DNA of 64,000 nt from Epiperipatus broadwayi (Eukaryota; Onychophora; Udeonychophora; Euonychophora; Peripatidae): positions 8,446,036 to 8,510,035 of the forward strand of contig JAQFVV010006231.1 in the NCBI GenBank assembly GCA_028023455.1. Direction: 5' to 3'. Both the position numbers and the translations under genes were made by a program. Position 1 is the stretch's first letter, and each line of letters opens with the position of its first letter. The notes beneath the pieces were generated by a model. The model had not been told where the DNA came from and ran no database searches. It saw only the letters and a list, made by a program, of their open reading frames with translations. Positions 38,090 to 49,399 of this stretch are shown here, piece by piece.

Positions 38090-39395
38090 ATCACAAAAGG
38101 CTAATCAGATTTTTTTAAAGATCTCAGACATTAATAAACACTGACTTGGACATAACAATACTTAAAATCAGAAGCAATGAAAAAAAAGAAATAGAATGAA
38201 AAATAGCACGTCTATATTATTACAAGTAGACATGAATTTTAGAAAAAAAAAAACATTCTCAAATAGCTATTTTACTAAGCAATTCTAAGTTTAGTCCAAA
38301 ATTATTAGAAATGATGTACCTTAGAGAAAGTTTGCAAAACAAAAAAGCCTCTGCTTCATTATGCAGAGACTAACACCCACCTCAAGAGATTAATTAGTTA
38401 ACACTAATGGGAAAGATTTTCCATTTACTGATTCTATATTGCCCAATGTTCATATTTGGTCTTCATCTAACTAAAGATACATTTCTCTAATGCATAATAA
38501 TGTCTCAGTCAATTTTAACAGAATATCAACTATCAACTCTTTTAACTATAGCAAAATGTTAGCTTTACTTTACATCCTTCAACTTCAAGGCTCTTTCAAA
38601 AAGATTCAGTAATAGTTTTTCCACACTTTTCACAATGTCTTCAATTATTTGATAATTCTTACTGCCTAGGAGTCTTCTTTAGAGATGTTGTTTCTCCTCT
38701 CCTTAAAAAAGAGAGAACAATAGCTTAAAAAAAAAACTGCTTGATAGTCAAAATTTTCAGATAATGGAATTGAGTAAAAAGCATTTACTTGTTTAATATA
38801 TAAGCATGCTGGCAAAAGAATGAAAGAGCATTGAACATCTAGGCTTTTTTTAATTTGGTGACTTCTATTTTAGTTAGTTTACTAATTAATTGCCTTATCT
38901 TTAGTTGTTATATTATTAGATTGCTGCACAATTGAGAATGGCAAACTGGAAAGTTTTCGAAATCAATTTCCAGATTAGGAAAAAAATCTCATTTGTTCAG
39001 TTGAGGAGGACTGCTATTCTCAGCCCATTATTTTGATACTGAAACATCTCATCAACTTCCAGAATTGTACTAGATCCATTTGTGAAAAGACAGAATACAC
39101 AATTTTTCTAATCATCCTTTCCATTTTTTCCATTATGTCCTATCACTGATAAATTAATCTAAGGATTTACTTTCTCAATAGTTTTTAATTATATTTTTAA
39201 AACAAATTCACTAAGTTTTGTGATCCATTTTGAAATAAAATTTACCTTGAAGATTTATAAATATTTATATTTTTGCACAGAAATTCCTCCATATCTTCAA
39301 AGTCATTGTTCATGGCTTCAGTCAGCCACAATTTGCAAAATTATTAAATAAAAAAATTAGAAAATTATAAATTTGAAACCATAAATTTTACATGT
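38090..39395. other. Non-coding DNA
   Basis: No recognised feature. On the minus strand a short frame near 39315-39245 (MNNDFEDMEEFLCKNINIY) is followed by AAGGTAAAT, but nothing else supports an exon. Confidence 0.45.
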
Positions 39396-39400
39396 TGTCA

Positions 39401-39500
39401 AGCATTGGTGGTCGAGAGGTCAGCGACAGCTGCTTTATAAGCAGTTGTCCTGGGTCAGTGGGTTCACTTCCTGGCTGATGCTATGACACATGAGAAATTT
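39401..39500 (+). mobile_element. tRNA-derived SINE, plus copy
   Basis: GCATTGGTGGTCGAGAGG followed by TCAGCGACAGCTGC corresponds to the head of the copy at 35382, with box A degraded. The GCAGTTGTCC block, GGTTCACTTCC (box B-like, preceded by an 11-base insertion) and GATGCTATGACACATGAG follow, then a T-rich run. It is more diverged than the minus copy. Both copies begin after TGTCAAGC/TTGTCAAGC, which may belong to the element. Confidence 0.65.
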
Positions 39501-39504
39501 TTTT

Positions 39505-42240
39505 TTACATGTTCTCTTACCTACATGATTATCATCATGAATCCCCTCTAAGAAAATCATTCCCTCATTTTATAGTTGCTTACTAAATTTAACTGTATTG
39601 TCTTTTTGTTATATATTTTTCTTGATATCAAGATATAGATATGTAATGTTGTATTCATAATAGGTGTGTAAGCACACACGTTAAACATATATATTACACT
39701 GGATTTGTTATTATGCACAACTTCAAGTGATGTGATAACCAAATGGCAGCAGATATGAAGGGACTATTGTATTGTATTCAAAATTTAATAGCAATATTAT
39801 CTACATTTATACTGCAGCATTAATCATCGCAAATTTTTTGCCACAAACATGTCGACATATTTTGAATCGTCCCTTTTCCCTCAAAGTTAGAACCATTATA
39901 ATTACTTGCCAGTGACTATTATTTAATGATTAGATTTTGCGTAATGCTGGAAAATGGCTTAATAATATTCCTTCATATGGGAAAACAATGAGAATCATTC
40001 TTTTTATATTATTTAAACTCTAAATAAACGTGAGCTGACTAAATTAGAGCAGACTCGTTGCTTATCATAATTGAATTTGCCATTAAAAAAAAAGAAAAAA
40101 ATTCAAATTAATGATCAGGTTAATTCTTCTTTTAATTAATTAATTACTTTGACAATTAAAATGATTTTTTTTTTTTAGAAAAAAAAACTGTTTTATTAAT
40201 GTAGAAAGCAATAAATTTTAGAAATATGTATTCGAAAGATCTTTTAATAGTTAACCAGTCAAGATAGTCACTTTATATTAAACTGCACATTTTGTTGTTG
40301 TTGTTGTTACAGAATCATCTTAAACAGTTAGTGATAATTTGTAACATTGCCAAGAAATTTATGTTTTAATGAGGTAAATTATTACGATACATTCTAGTAA
40401 ATTAGAATTCAGCAAATTCTCACGTGAGCATTCATGGCTAAGTTTCTGTGATAACAAAATTTTAGGGTAACAATATTCACTATTTTTTTTGTTAATAATA
40501 AAAACAAATCTAATTTGTTATATAATAAGATTAAAAAATCCATTGCAGATTTTTTTAATAAATATTTTTATAGAACGTATATTAATTTTTATTTCTTTTA
40601 ACCTACTTCATTTTATGTATATATAAGTCAAGTTGTTTTTTTTTTTTTCACAAAGTATTGTTTTAAAGAGTATTTTTGTTTTTTTTTTCTACTAAACTAT
40701 ATATTTAAAAAAATTAAAGTTCCTATGGTTATAGAAGCCAAATAGCTAAATTTATTTCGACAACTCTAATTATGTATATATGTATACTAAGCTCTCTGCA
40801 CGAGGCAGGTTCGACCATCATCATTGATAGTCTTTCACGGTGTGATGACTCTTTATTTTTATCTAAATAAAAGGGTGTCTTACTAACTTTGTTTTCATTT
40901 CAATTTATTCTATCATTTCAATATAATGAGCTTTAATATAACACAAATAAACATTATAGCATTAAACGATCGCCCCCCTCCACACACACATATGCATGTT
41001 TAGCATGAAAAGGAATTGAAAGCTTACGTGTTAATGCAATGTTAGAGTGACAGATTTCGGAACTCAAGATCCATGGACCGCGGTTCCAGTGCTGTCACTT
41101 CAGGTATGTATTTGAGCTTCTTAGGAACTTCCGAGGTGCAAGTTAATTATTTATTCTATTAATTATTTAATAATTTTAAAATATACTCTACAATAAAATT
41201 GTTATACTTTATTTTATAATAAAATGCAAAATATAACTAAAATTATTAAAATAAAACAAATAATGCAAAATTGTGTATGAGGTAGGAGAAAAGATTGCAC
41301 AAATACTCACACACACACATAAATATGTTTTTTGCTTTTAATTCGATAAAACCATATTTTTTAATCTACTGTTGTTGTCTTGAGATTTTCTTGGCTAAGA
41401 TTTTCTGCTCAGCTTTTAATAATTCTCTCTAGAACTTTAATGATTGTTTCCTCTCAGGATTTCAGAGACAATGAGAATATTTTTTCTTCTAATGTTTCAG
41501 CTATTAAGATTATTTTGTTTCATTATATTACTATTATTCTAATCCCAGGCCTACAGTTTTAAAAATGGGGAACTAGTTTGTTAATTTTAATAATTTTATA
41601 ATAGGAAAAAAATATTAGCATTCATATGGCTGTGAAAACTTGTAAAGATTTGAATATGTGATTAATGAAGTAATCTTTGTATAATCCTATTAACGAATCT
41701 TCATGAGAATTTAAAAAAAAAGAATATCATATTATCATATCTTGTTAGAAAGGGCATTTTTATAAATGTTTTCTACATTATACACTTTGGATAATTTGAA
41801 CCTTGGAGCTCTGTTATTGAATAATTAAACTTGTAACATCATCAACATAAAACTAAGGAAATAAATAAATTTGAACTATAATTTCTGCTGTTTTTTTTTT
41901 TTTTGTAACGGTTTTATATTTATAATTTAGATTAATGAGATATTAAATAAATGTTTATTTCTTATTTTTATAATGTAGTGATGCTATCTAATTACTGATA
42001 TTATTTTTACTTTATAAGATGTGATTTTTATTAGTGATATATCTTGTTTTCCTGATGTAAGCCTTACATATTTCTTATTCATCCATACTGGGTGAAACTT
42101 AAAATTTTTTTAGATTTCAGCCAAAGTTTATTATTTTGTATCCTTCATAGATATCTCATAGCTAATTTCAATTAACCAGTCAATAGCTACTTTTAGCTAG
42201 AAAGTAAAACAAAGATTGGTATGCCATGCAAACCAAGAAG
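39505..42240. other. Non-coding DNA with homopolymers
   Basis: No gene recognised. T and A runs occur near 40167, 40640, 40680 and 41890. A (CA)n-like tract is at 40982-40990 and 41308-41318. Frames 39557-39742 (minus) and 41380-41562 have no recognisable family. A tRNA-like fragment inside is listed separately. Confidence 0.5.
41030..41106 (+). mobile_element. Possible degenerate tRNA-derived SINE
   Basis: GTTAGAGTGACAGATTTCGG then AACTCAAGATCC resembles the box A to anticodon-arm order of tRNA SINE heads (GTTAGAGC-ACGGACTC). CGGTTCCAGTGCTG follows at box B distance. The arms do not pair properly and no second copy is present in the window, so this is tentative. Confidence 0.35.
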
Positions 42241-42245
42241 TAAGC

Positions 42246-42350
42246 ATATATATATATATTGAAACAGTAAGGTCTGCTTTGCAGATCTTCGTTTCACCTT
42301 TTCTCACCTATTTCCTACCCTCATACCTTAGTTTGAACCCCAATCTATCA
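42246..42350 (-). mobile_element. SINE-like unit: box B plus 3' hairpin at a (TA)n tract
   Basis: Read on the minus strand: GGGGTTCAAAC (box B-like, 42331-42341), about 35 bases, then a hairpin (42261-42295) whose outer arms are GAAAC/GTTTC and inner arms AAGATCTGC/GCAGACCTT, ending at (TA)n. The same layout occurs at 49323-49388. Box A could not be placed with confidence. Confidence 0.4.
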
Positions 42351-42354
42351 TAGT

Positions 42355-42950
42355 GTGTCTGCAATATGCTTATATACCGAAAATCCCACCTAATTTTAAA
42401 CCATGAGCACAATGCTCATAATATATATTTAACTCATTCCCAAATAAAATAAAATATTATGGATTATGTATATGTTCACATAATTTTGATTTATTAAAAA
42501 GTAGGTTACATAAGTCGTACTTGCGCATACACTATGATATGCATTTTAAAACATATCAAAATTATAAATTGTTAAAGTTATTTTGTTTGAATCTATTTAT
42601 AAATATATATTACCGTCCGTAATATATTTTGATTTAAAATAAAATTCATTAGTAAATATTCGTTTAGTAAATAGATTCAAATATTGCAATTTAAAAGTAA
42701 AATAATTTTCGTTTAATTTAATAAAAGTCATTCCAAATATTTCTGTTAAAATAAATGAGGGACAATAGTTTAATTAGTTAATATTATATAAGTTTATCCA
42801 AAAACAGCAGATGTCCACTTAAGGTTTTCTTTAATTAATAAAAGTAATTTTTAATTAAATCTAGTTTGTAATTTGAATGTCGACAGGGAAATTAACAAAA
42901 GAAATTAATTAATGTTGAATTCCTTTAGACATTCGGATAGATTTAATTAC
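42355..42950. other. AT-rich non-coding DNA
   Basis: Nothing recognisable. CpG begins to appear again towards the right. Confidence 0.5.
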
Positions 42951-43083
42951 AGCTGATAAGTCTGATATATTTTTGTAACGCTTCAGGGCAGTTCTATTGT
43001 TAATTTCTACTATAAAAAGGAGGGTTTTCTTTTGTTCTCCATTCTAATGTTTCTAAGAGAAATCATTCTGAGGTCTAATGTTT

Positions 43084-43287
43084 CTAACCAAAATTATTGT
43101 AGTAATTTGTAAATCTTGACATGACAGAGTAGAGCGCAAGAAGGCTATTTCTCTCCGGAATTGTCATATGCTGCCATAGACCATCGGAAGTTATCACACA
43201 AGGAACCCCGGAACTGCTGCTGCTGCCAAAAATATGTACATTTCCAGATTTTGCTGTTAAATTATATAAAAACCTGCTGACCATCAA
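43084..43287 (-). CDS. Unrecognised open frame in CpG-retaining block
   Basis: A 67-codon frame whose composition is more protein-like than other frames in the window: VHIFGSSSSSGVPCVITSDG, then LWQHMTIPERNSLLALYSVM. The serine run comes from a GCTGCTGCTG repeat. A possible acceptor TTTAACAG precedes residue 12 on the minus strand, and the frame ends at TAG. I do not recognise a family. It could be an exon, an old pseudogene or chance. Confidence 0.2.
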   Translation of the reverse strand: MMVSRFLYNLTAKSGNVHIFGSSSSSGVPCVITSDGLWQHMTIPERNSLLALYSVMSRFTNYYNNFG

Positions 43288-44063
43288 TCTACCTAAAATG
43301 CTTCTCCAGAGGTAACCCTAAATTAACCCAAGAGCTCTTGTGATAACTAACATGCTATAGCTATTTTAAATTGTTTTCTGATATTTCACATAACTTCATT
43401 ATGTATTTCTTTAACGTGTTTAAATATACTCAACATTTTGCTCTCTATCCTTGGGTTAATATTTTCTATTGATTAAGCTTTCTGTTATTTTATTATGATA
43501 ATGTGTCAGAATCATCTTTGACTGAGTGAATTATTCCTTTTGTTGAAAATAAGATGCCGCTATGAAGGCATATTTTAAATTTCTAAATAATTTCCAATTT
43601 TATTATCTTGCAAATCACTCATTCGAGGGTGATTCTTTTCTTTAATATATAATATAATCACATAGTTTAAAATCTGCATGTTATTGATTTTAATCTACTA
43701 TGAGAGTATGTGCGAGGTCAATGATTTAAATGTGTCCCCAAGTGCATGATTGTGTAAATAAATCTATACTTTTCAAACCCACAAGCATGCATTTTCCTAT
43801 TTTAATTACCGTGTTCTACTTTAATTACAAAGTTCATCATTGATGTCGAGAATGTGCGGACCCCTTTAAATGAATTTCTGGGAATTTGATTGGGCATTTC
43901 TCTTAATCCAAGTAAAACCCATTCAGTATGTTTTATATACACTAGTCTCATATTGCTGGTAAATGAATTGGTTGTTGAGACCGCTTTGTTTTACTTTTCC
44001 AAGGATTCTTTACATGGCCAAGTCCGTTCTCTTCGCTTATTGCAGTTTCCAGGCAGAGTGTAT

Positions 44064-44297
44064 CTATAAATGACACACCTGGGAATTAAAGACAATCGTC
44101 ACCCAGTCGCTAAGTTTTGGCTGTTCATAAAATACTTTCCTACGGGTTAGTGGCGAGATGCCCTCTGTAATCATTCCAAATATTCCATTATTGTTTTGTT
44201 TTATATTTATTTTACAAAGCATCCGTGACTTAAATGTGTCACACCCTCCAACTTTAATAAATTCATGATCAGAAATACTGACCTCCCAATATAACAT
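44064..44297 (-). CDS. Unrecognised open frame in CpG-retaining block
   Basis: A 77-codon frame on the minus strand, MLYWEVSISDHEFIKVGGCD, later SPLTRRKVFYEQPKLSDWVT, with mixed polar and hydrophobic residues unlike the Ile/Leu/Tyr frames typical of this AT-rich DNA. It lies 0.8 kb upstream, in transcription sense, of the frame at 43287-43084. No motif or family is recognised, and there is no clear promoter. It may be chance. Confidence 0.2.
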   Translation of the reverse strand: MLYWEVSISDHEFIKVGGCDTFKSRMLCKINIKQNNNGIFGMITEGISPLTRRKVFYEQPKLSDWVTIVFNSQVCHL

Positions 44298-45039
44298 TAT
44301 TATTATTATCGAATAAATGCTTTGATCACATTCCCATTTTGTTGTTTAGTAAGCTTTTGTCCGTGCTATTCTTGAAATCAATAAATATTTTAGAACACTT
44401 AATTTTCATATATTTTCTTAGACATGTATAATTTCTCAAAGCACCTCGCACATGTTCCTATCTCATCAAGCACATTATCGTAATGCTATTAACCCGAGGA
44501 ATAGAATATATCACTTTGCTTTAAAACCTTTTGTCATTTATTGGAATATAATGCCAACAATTATTTAATACGTGTCCCTGTCTCATATAAGCAGACAGTG
44601 GCGTTATATATATAATTTATATAAATAAATTTTGTGAAATTATTTAAAACTAAATTTGATATCTTATTTTATTGATTCCTATCACTGTCTCTGTCTATAT
44701 ATATATATTTTCTGCATTTCTTTTGTAAATCCATAGACGTTTAGTTAGCCACCCAAGCTTCTTTTAGTATAGAGTCTTTTGTTTCTCCCTGACCACCAGG
44801 CACCGGTCAAAGGTTATACTAGTAGTGGCATCAGATGCGTTATCACATAGATGGCGCTGTGAAATTTGGACTTTAGATTTGAACTTAGTATATCTAGAAG
44901 GCAACCCCTCCTAGAATGTTCAGTTTCATGTCTGGGGTTTGAATTCTGCAGTGTGTTAGCGAGATAGATGATTCTGACTGTTACAATATATATATATATA
45001 AAGACATTTATAACAGAACTGGAAATGCTTAAATAGTGA

Positions 45040-45540
45040 AATAGACTTGTACAATTGGATAATTCAAGGACAATATTCCCACTGCAACTGAAGTGGTTGC
45101 CTTGTTTCTTTCAAGCTTATACCTCCCAAATAGTCATGAGGCATGAATAGAGGTGTTTTGAAAGTTTAACATTGCAGTTGATGTAACAAAATTTTTGAAT
45201 AACTAATGGAAAAATGGACGTGTATAATTGGACAATTTTGTGAACAATAATTTAAGCATAAGAAGTTGGGTTTATGTGTATGAGTCTGGAAGGTAGGTGA
45301 ATTTTGTGCCACTGCACATCTGGAACCATAAAAACCTGCTCACCCTATCCATATGTTTATACTTGAATGTTTAAAAATCATATGCATGGAATCAATTGTA
45401 TGGGTGCGGATGTGCTTGACATGCACCGACACTCCCTAAATTTGTTTGTAACAATTCTTGTTGATTGCATTGTAATATCTAAACTTATGCTTCTCGAATT
45501 GTCTTGAGGCACAAATAAAGGCAATTGAAAGTAAAAAAGA
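45040..45540. repeat. Diverged direct repeat pair
   Basis: The segment near 45117-45166 (TTATACCTCCCAAATAGTC, GAGGCATGAATAGAGG, TTTGAAAGT) recurs in diverged form near 45485-45534 (TTATGCTTCTCGAATTGTC, GAGGCACAAATAAAGG, ATTGAAAGT). A second pair links about 45042-45075 and 45206-45250 (GGA--TGTA-AATTGGA-AATT). This suggests two old copies of one repeat. Confidence 0.5.
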
Positions 45541-45830
45541 TGAAGCTTTATTTTTAACTCATTAATCATACAGTTACATCTTGAGATTAAAATCTAATTA
45601 CAATGAGAAAATTTTTCCAGATTGAGAATTTTCCAAACAACATAAGATATTTTTAAAATAAACAGTCCAACTAATGATCAAATAATGATTGCAACTGTTC
45701 TTAACTAGAATAGCATTAGCCATCAAACAAAAATTGAGATGTTGACTTTTAATGATATATTTATCTTATCTACTTATTTATATTTGGAAAATGATATTCA
45801 TCTTGAAGTCAAGCAGCTCTTTCTCTGTGT

Positions 45831-46660
45831 AATCTTAAAAATGAAAATACTTCAAATCCTGATGATATACATGGGAAAGTTTTAAAACATGGTGTTTATA
45901 TATTAGCTTCAAAAATATTGGATTTTTTAAGGAATATATGGATCCATGAAGTTGTACCACCTGATCTTAAGGATATTTTATTTATCCCAATTTTTAAAAT
46001 CAAAAGGATAGATAAGATTGCAGTAATTATCATAAAATATTATTATTACCCATTATAGTGAAGATAGTTTCAGAAATGCTTAATCAGAGACTCAAAATGT
46101 TTAGACATGGTTTTTGTTATCAGAAAAATGCAAGGCAAGTGTTGGGAACAAAGGATTAATTTACGTATTGTCTTTATGAATTTGGTATGTATTTGATTCA
46201 ATTAGTAGGACAGATCTATGTCTCTATTTAAAATTAGTTAGTTGCCACCAAAATTTATTTTTATTATATCTCTTCTTTGTGTTAAAATGAGCGGGAATGT
46301 TATTTCTACAGATAGAAAAACAGATATTTGAAATGAAAACTGGTGCTCAACAAGTGTGAATACTTACCTCAATATTGTTTCAATTTTTATGAGAGCCATC
46401 TTTGGAAGACAAGGGATCAAGACATAATACAGGTTTGATGTGGAATTTTTAATTTGAATTACATAAAAGTGATAACAAAAACTTATTGGATTCTGGATTT
46501 ACAGTATGCTGATCCTTGTAGGACTTTTTATGCAAGTTCAAAAAATAATTTACAGAATGTTGTTAGTATTTTGAGTGTCACATATAAAGACTTTGGTTCA
46601 CTAATGTTTATCACCCAGTGACAGAAGAAAAATCTGTAGCAATTTTTATTTTGGATGGTT
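45831..46660 (+). pseudogene. LINE reverse transcriptase, N-terminal part (broken)
   Basis: Translation gives NPDDIHGKVLKHGVYILASK, then LDFLRNIWIHEVVPPDLKDI and LFIPIFKIKR. This matches the RT fingers of a widespread LINE family (NGKAPGPDGIPAEVLKHGG, W----VPQDFKDA-IVPIYKKKG). Later pieces give RKMQGKCWEQ and, near 46505-46516, QYADP in place of Y/FADD: the second catalytic Asp is now Pro. The stretch to 46570 continues like the family (LQNVVSIL, then FGSLMF for FGLTIN). Frameshifts and stops are frequent. This family differs from the RTE copies elsewhere in the window. Confidence 0.75.
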
Positions 46661-46669
46661 CTATATCCT

Positions 46670-47390
46670 GAGGGTTTCCATATGTCAATCAGCAGTGATA
46701 AAATAACAAATATGCATAATAATTATTTAACAAATGTTTATTAACAATAAAAATAATAATGTAAAAAAAATAATAAATTAATAGTTCATTAATTCAAATA
46801 ATCTCTATAATTTATCCTCTGTGGAATAGACATTATATATGCAAGGAATAAACCAAATTACACATTTTGGTCTCCCTTACAAGTCTCTTTAAACACAAAC
46901 ATGCATATATTAACAATCAATGTATAACGTCTTTTTAAAAATAACTATCTTCTAGAAATGTAAATGTCTTTCAGACAATAACTGTTTCCATATATATACA
47001 TAAAACTCTTTAAAGTTTCATTTGAATGTGTGCACTGCATATACAATTTATCATTTTCTTAACCACTATTCTGCTACTAATTTCTTGTTATGGTTAGATT
47101 TCTCTTCTTTACCATTTAATAGTAAATATTTCTGATACCCAGTACTTGTCATATTTGATTGTATGGGAATTTATTAAATTAAAATTTTCCAATTTGTATG
47201 TAAATGTTTATATTTGCTTATTCAATTTAATTTACTATGGTAACAGCATCACTGAAAATTTTCTAGAATAAATTTAAAATAAATAATTATAATATTGAAA
47301 TAATCTGTATATATTTACAAAAAATAATCTTTATTTACAAAATATTTTATACACATAGATATTCCCAATGATTATCAATTTGAGAATGTA
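46670..47390. other. Non-coding insertion splitting the LINE
   Basis: LINE similarity ends near 46660 and resumes near 47400 at the next part of the protein (SSIYK, equivalent to the YLGS region). The roughly 700 bases between are AT-rich with no recognised family. A clear target duplication could not be defined by eye. Confidence 0.5.
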
Positions 47391-47399
47391 AACCTGCTT

Positions 47400-48090
47400 A
47401 AATACCTTAGTAGTATTTATAAATAAAAAGGTGGACTTAGTTATTGAGGCATAACGCAGACTTCAATGTGATAGGCTACTGCTTTGAACAAGTTAAAAGA
47501 CAAAGTGTTTTATCATAGTGACATAACTATTGCAACTAAGTTGATTGAATATAGAGCTGTTACTTTATCTATTTTAATGTGTGGAAGTGAGACTTGAGCA
47601 CCATATTTACACAATATAAAGATATTGAAAAAGTTTCTTTTAAATTCCATAAATGGCAAAATCATAAAACGAATAAATATGTTCTTTAACATGCTCAATA
47701 AGATGCTATATATTCCACTATTGTAAAATCACAGCTTTATTGGATTGGTCATGTAAAACAAATGATTAATGCAACCTAAAAGGGTGTTTTATGGTAAACT
47801 TGAATGTGATTTTTGTGGAACAAGTAGACCTTATCTAGTTATAAAAGTTATTTCAAAGTTATTCTAAAGAAATGCAATACCAATTGATACCCTTGAGAAG
47901 ATATGACAGAGAATAGAATACATAGAAGTGCTATGATAATTAGACACTATGTGGAAGTATTTCAGAAAGAAAAGTTTTCTGCAGAAGAAGTTAACATATA
48001 ACATTTTAAAGGGACCAGCATATTCTATATATGGACATAATGATAATTCTCAGATTGGTTTGTATAGTCATTGCAAAACAAAATTTCTAG
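47400..48090 (+). pseudogene. LINE, C-terminal part (broken)
   Basis: About 47400-47440 resembles the YLGS strand region. 47560-47600 corresponds to TLLYG-E(T) (VWK- in this copy). 47732-47764 reads QLYWIGHVKQM, matching LRWVGHV-RM. Then KGVL/LECDFCGTSRPYLV corresponds to the PK-LLYGEL--GKR region. The frame 47949-48257 ends with IYGHNDNSQIGLYSHCKT, the counterpart of the terminal zinc-finger-like C--CGR---SRIGL-SH-R; the first Cys pair is lost. It is the same element as 45831-46660. Confidence 0.7.
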
Positions 48091-48159
48091 AAGGTTTTTT
48101 TTCTCTTTCTACTTTTTTTAAGTTAGAATGGCCACACTCATTTGCAATTTTTAATGGTT

Positions 48160-48182
48160 TATCATCACCATCATCATCATCA

Positions 48183-48238
<56 letters not shown>

Positions 48239-48252
48239 GTTGTTGTTGTTGT
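48160..48252 (+). repeat. (ATC)n(ATT)n(GTT)n LINE tail
   Basis: CATCATCATCATCATCATT passes into about 18 ATT units and five GTT units. It lies directly downstream of the LINE C-terminus and probably is its simple-sequence 3' tail. It keeps a poly-Ser/poly-Leu frame open. Confidence 0.8.
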
Positions 48253-48253
48253 T

Positions 48254-48524
48254 GTAATATTTTAAACAGCATTAAACTGTTGCACATGTGCTTTGGATTT
48301 TAACTATAAAATGAATGAATACAAACATTTCAAACACATGATAAAGTCTTTGGAAAAGATAGAATGTCCATTCTATCTTTTCCAAAGACTTTATCATGTG
48401 TTTGAAGTGGCCATTCTATCTTTTCCAAAGACTTTATCATGTTTTTGAAGTGTTTGTATTCATTCATTTTATAGTTAAAATCCAAAGCGCATGTGCAACA
48501 GTTTAATGCTGTTTAAAATATTAC
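48254..48524. repeat. Nearly perfect foldback (long hairpin)
   Basis: The left arm 48254-48366 starts GTAATATTTTAAACAGC and ends GATAGAATG. After TC the right arm starts CATTCTATC and ends GCTGTTTAAAATATTAC at 48524. Mismatches are few (for example CACATG versus GCGCATG). The right arm carries an extra tandem copy of its first 43 or so bases (CATTCTATCTTTTCCAAAGA then CTTTATCATG, at 48369 and 48412). The low divergence implies a recent inversion or template-switch event. It abuts the LINE tail. Confidence 0.85.
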
Positions 48525-48529
48525 AGTTT

Positions 48530-48980
48530 GTAAAAAACATTGTGCTATATAAAATAATTGACTTATTATTATTATTATTACAATTAGAATTAATATGCTC
48601 CTATGGTAGTTGAGACCTAGCTTTATTATATTATGATATATCTTTAAACAATGTTTATTTAATATATTATTACCTCTTGACTGGAAATATCACAATTATT
48701 TTTATCATGGTCAATAGCCCTTTACTTCATGGTCAATAGCCCATTATTAGCAGTTTAAAAATTGATTTGCCATGAATATGGTTTTATAATAATCTGCAGA
48801 ACTTTCTTTTTATCACTGGTATCTCGATTTTTTTTTTAAAAAAAGGACGTTTTTATACCTTTCCAAAAGTCAAAAACAATAAAAATTCATTATTATTATT
48901 ATTTTTGTCTAATCTTCTAATTACTACTTAAAATTCAATCTCTTGCATCTAATGTCTATAGAGTAAAATCTTTAGTTTCA
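48530..48980. other. AT-rich spacer
   Basis: No gene seen. A short direct repeat TTCATGGTCAATAGCCC occurs at about 48701-48743, in two copies with slight differences. Confidence 0.5.
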
Positions 48981-48982
48981 AA

Positions 48983-49190
<208 letters not shown>

Positions 49191-49322
49191 TTAAACTGGC
49201 TACACCAAATTAATTATATTTAATTACATATCTTTAAATTCACAAAATAATAAATTAAAATTGGGAAAAAAGTCCCGTCCCCCCCAAATAAGAACTTTTA
49301 TAAAATATGCATTATGTGTACT

Positions 49323-49390
49323 GAAGCAGTCAATCTTAGCTTAAGATTGTGCTTCATGTTTCTACCTACTAACCTGTATTCAAACCCCTA
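49323..49390 (-). mobile_element. SINE-like unit: box B plus 3' hairpin
   Basis: A hairpin (49323-49355) has outer arms GAAGCA/TGCTTC and inner arms CAATCTTA/TAAGATTG. On the minus strand, GGGGTTTGAAT (49378-49388, box B-like) lies about 25 bases before the hairpin. The layout matches 42261-42341. The downstream plus-strand DNA has (TA)n tracts near 49425. Confidence 0.35.
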
Positions 49391-49399
49391 TATCCCATC

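Larger units (their letters stand above)
42950..45040. other. Second CpG-retaining block
   Basis: Like 16750-19900, this block keeps CpG and has a lower A/T content than its flanks. It contains two unrecognised minus-strand frames (43084-43287 and 44064-44297). A box B-like GGGGTTTGAATTC at about 44936-44948 is followed by TTACAATATATATATATA at 44981-44999, a junction style seen at other elements. The origin of the block is unclear. Confidence 0.4.

Noticed and set aside
47949-48257. 102-codon frame with poly-Ser/poly-Leu end
   Set aside because: The N-terminal part is the LINE C-terminus; the rest is the (ATC)n(ATT)n tail.
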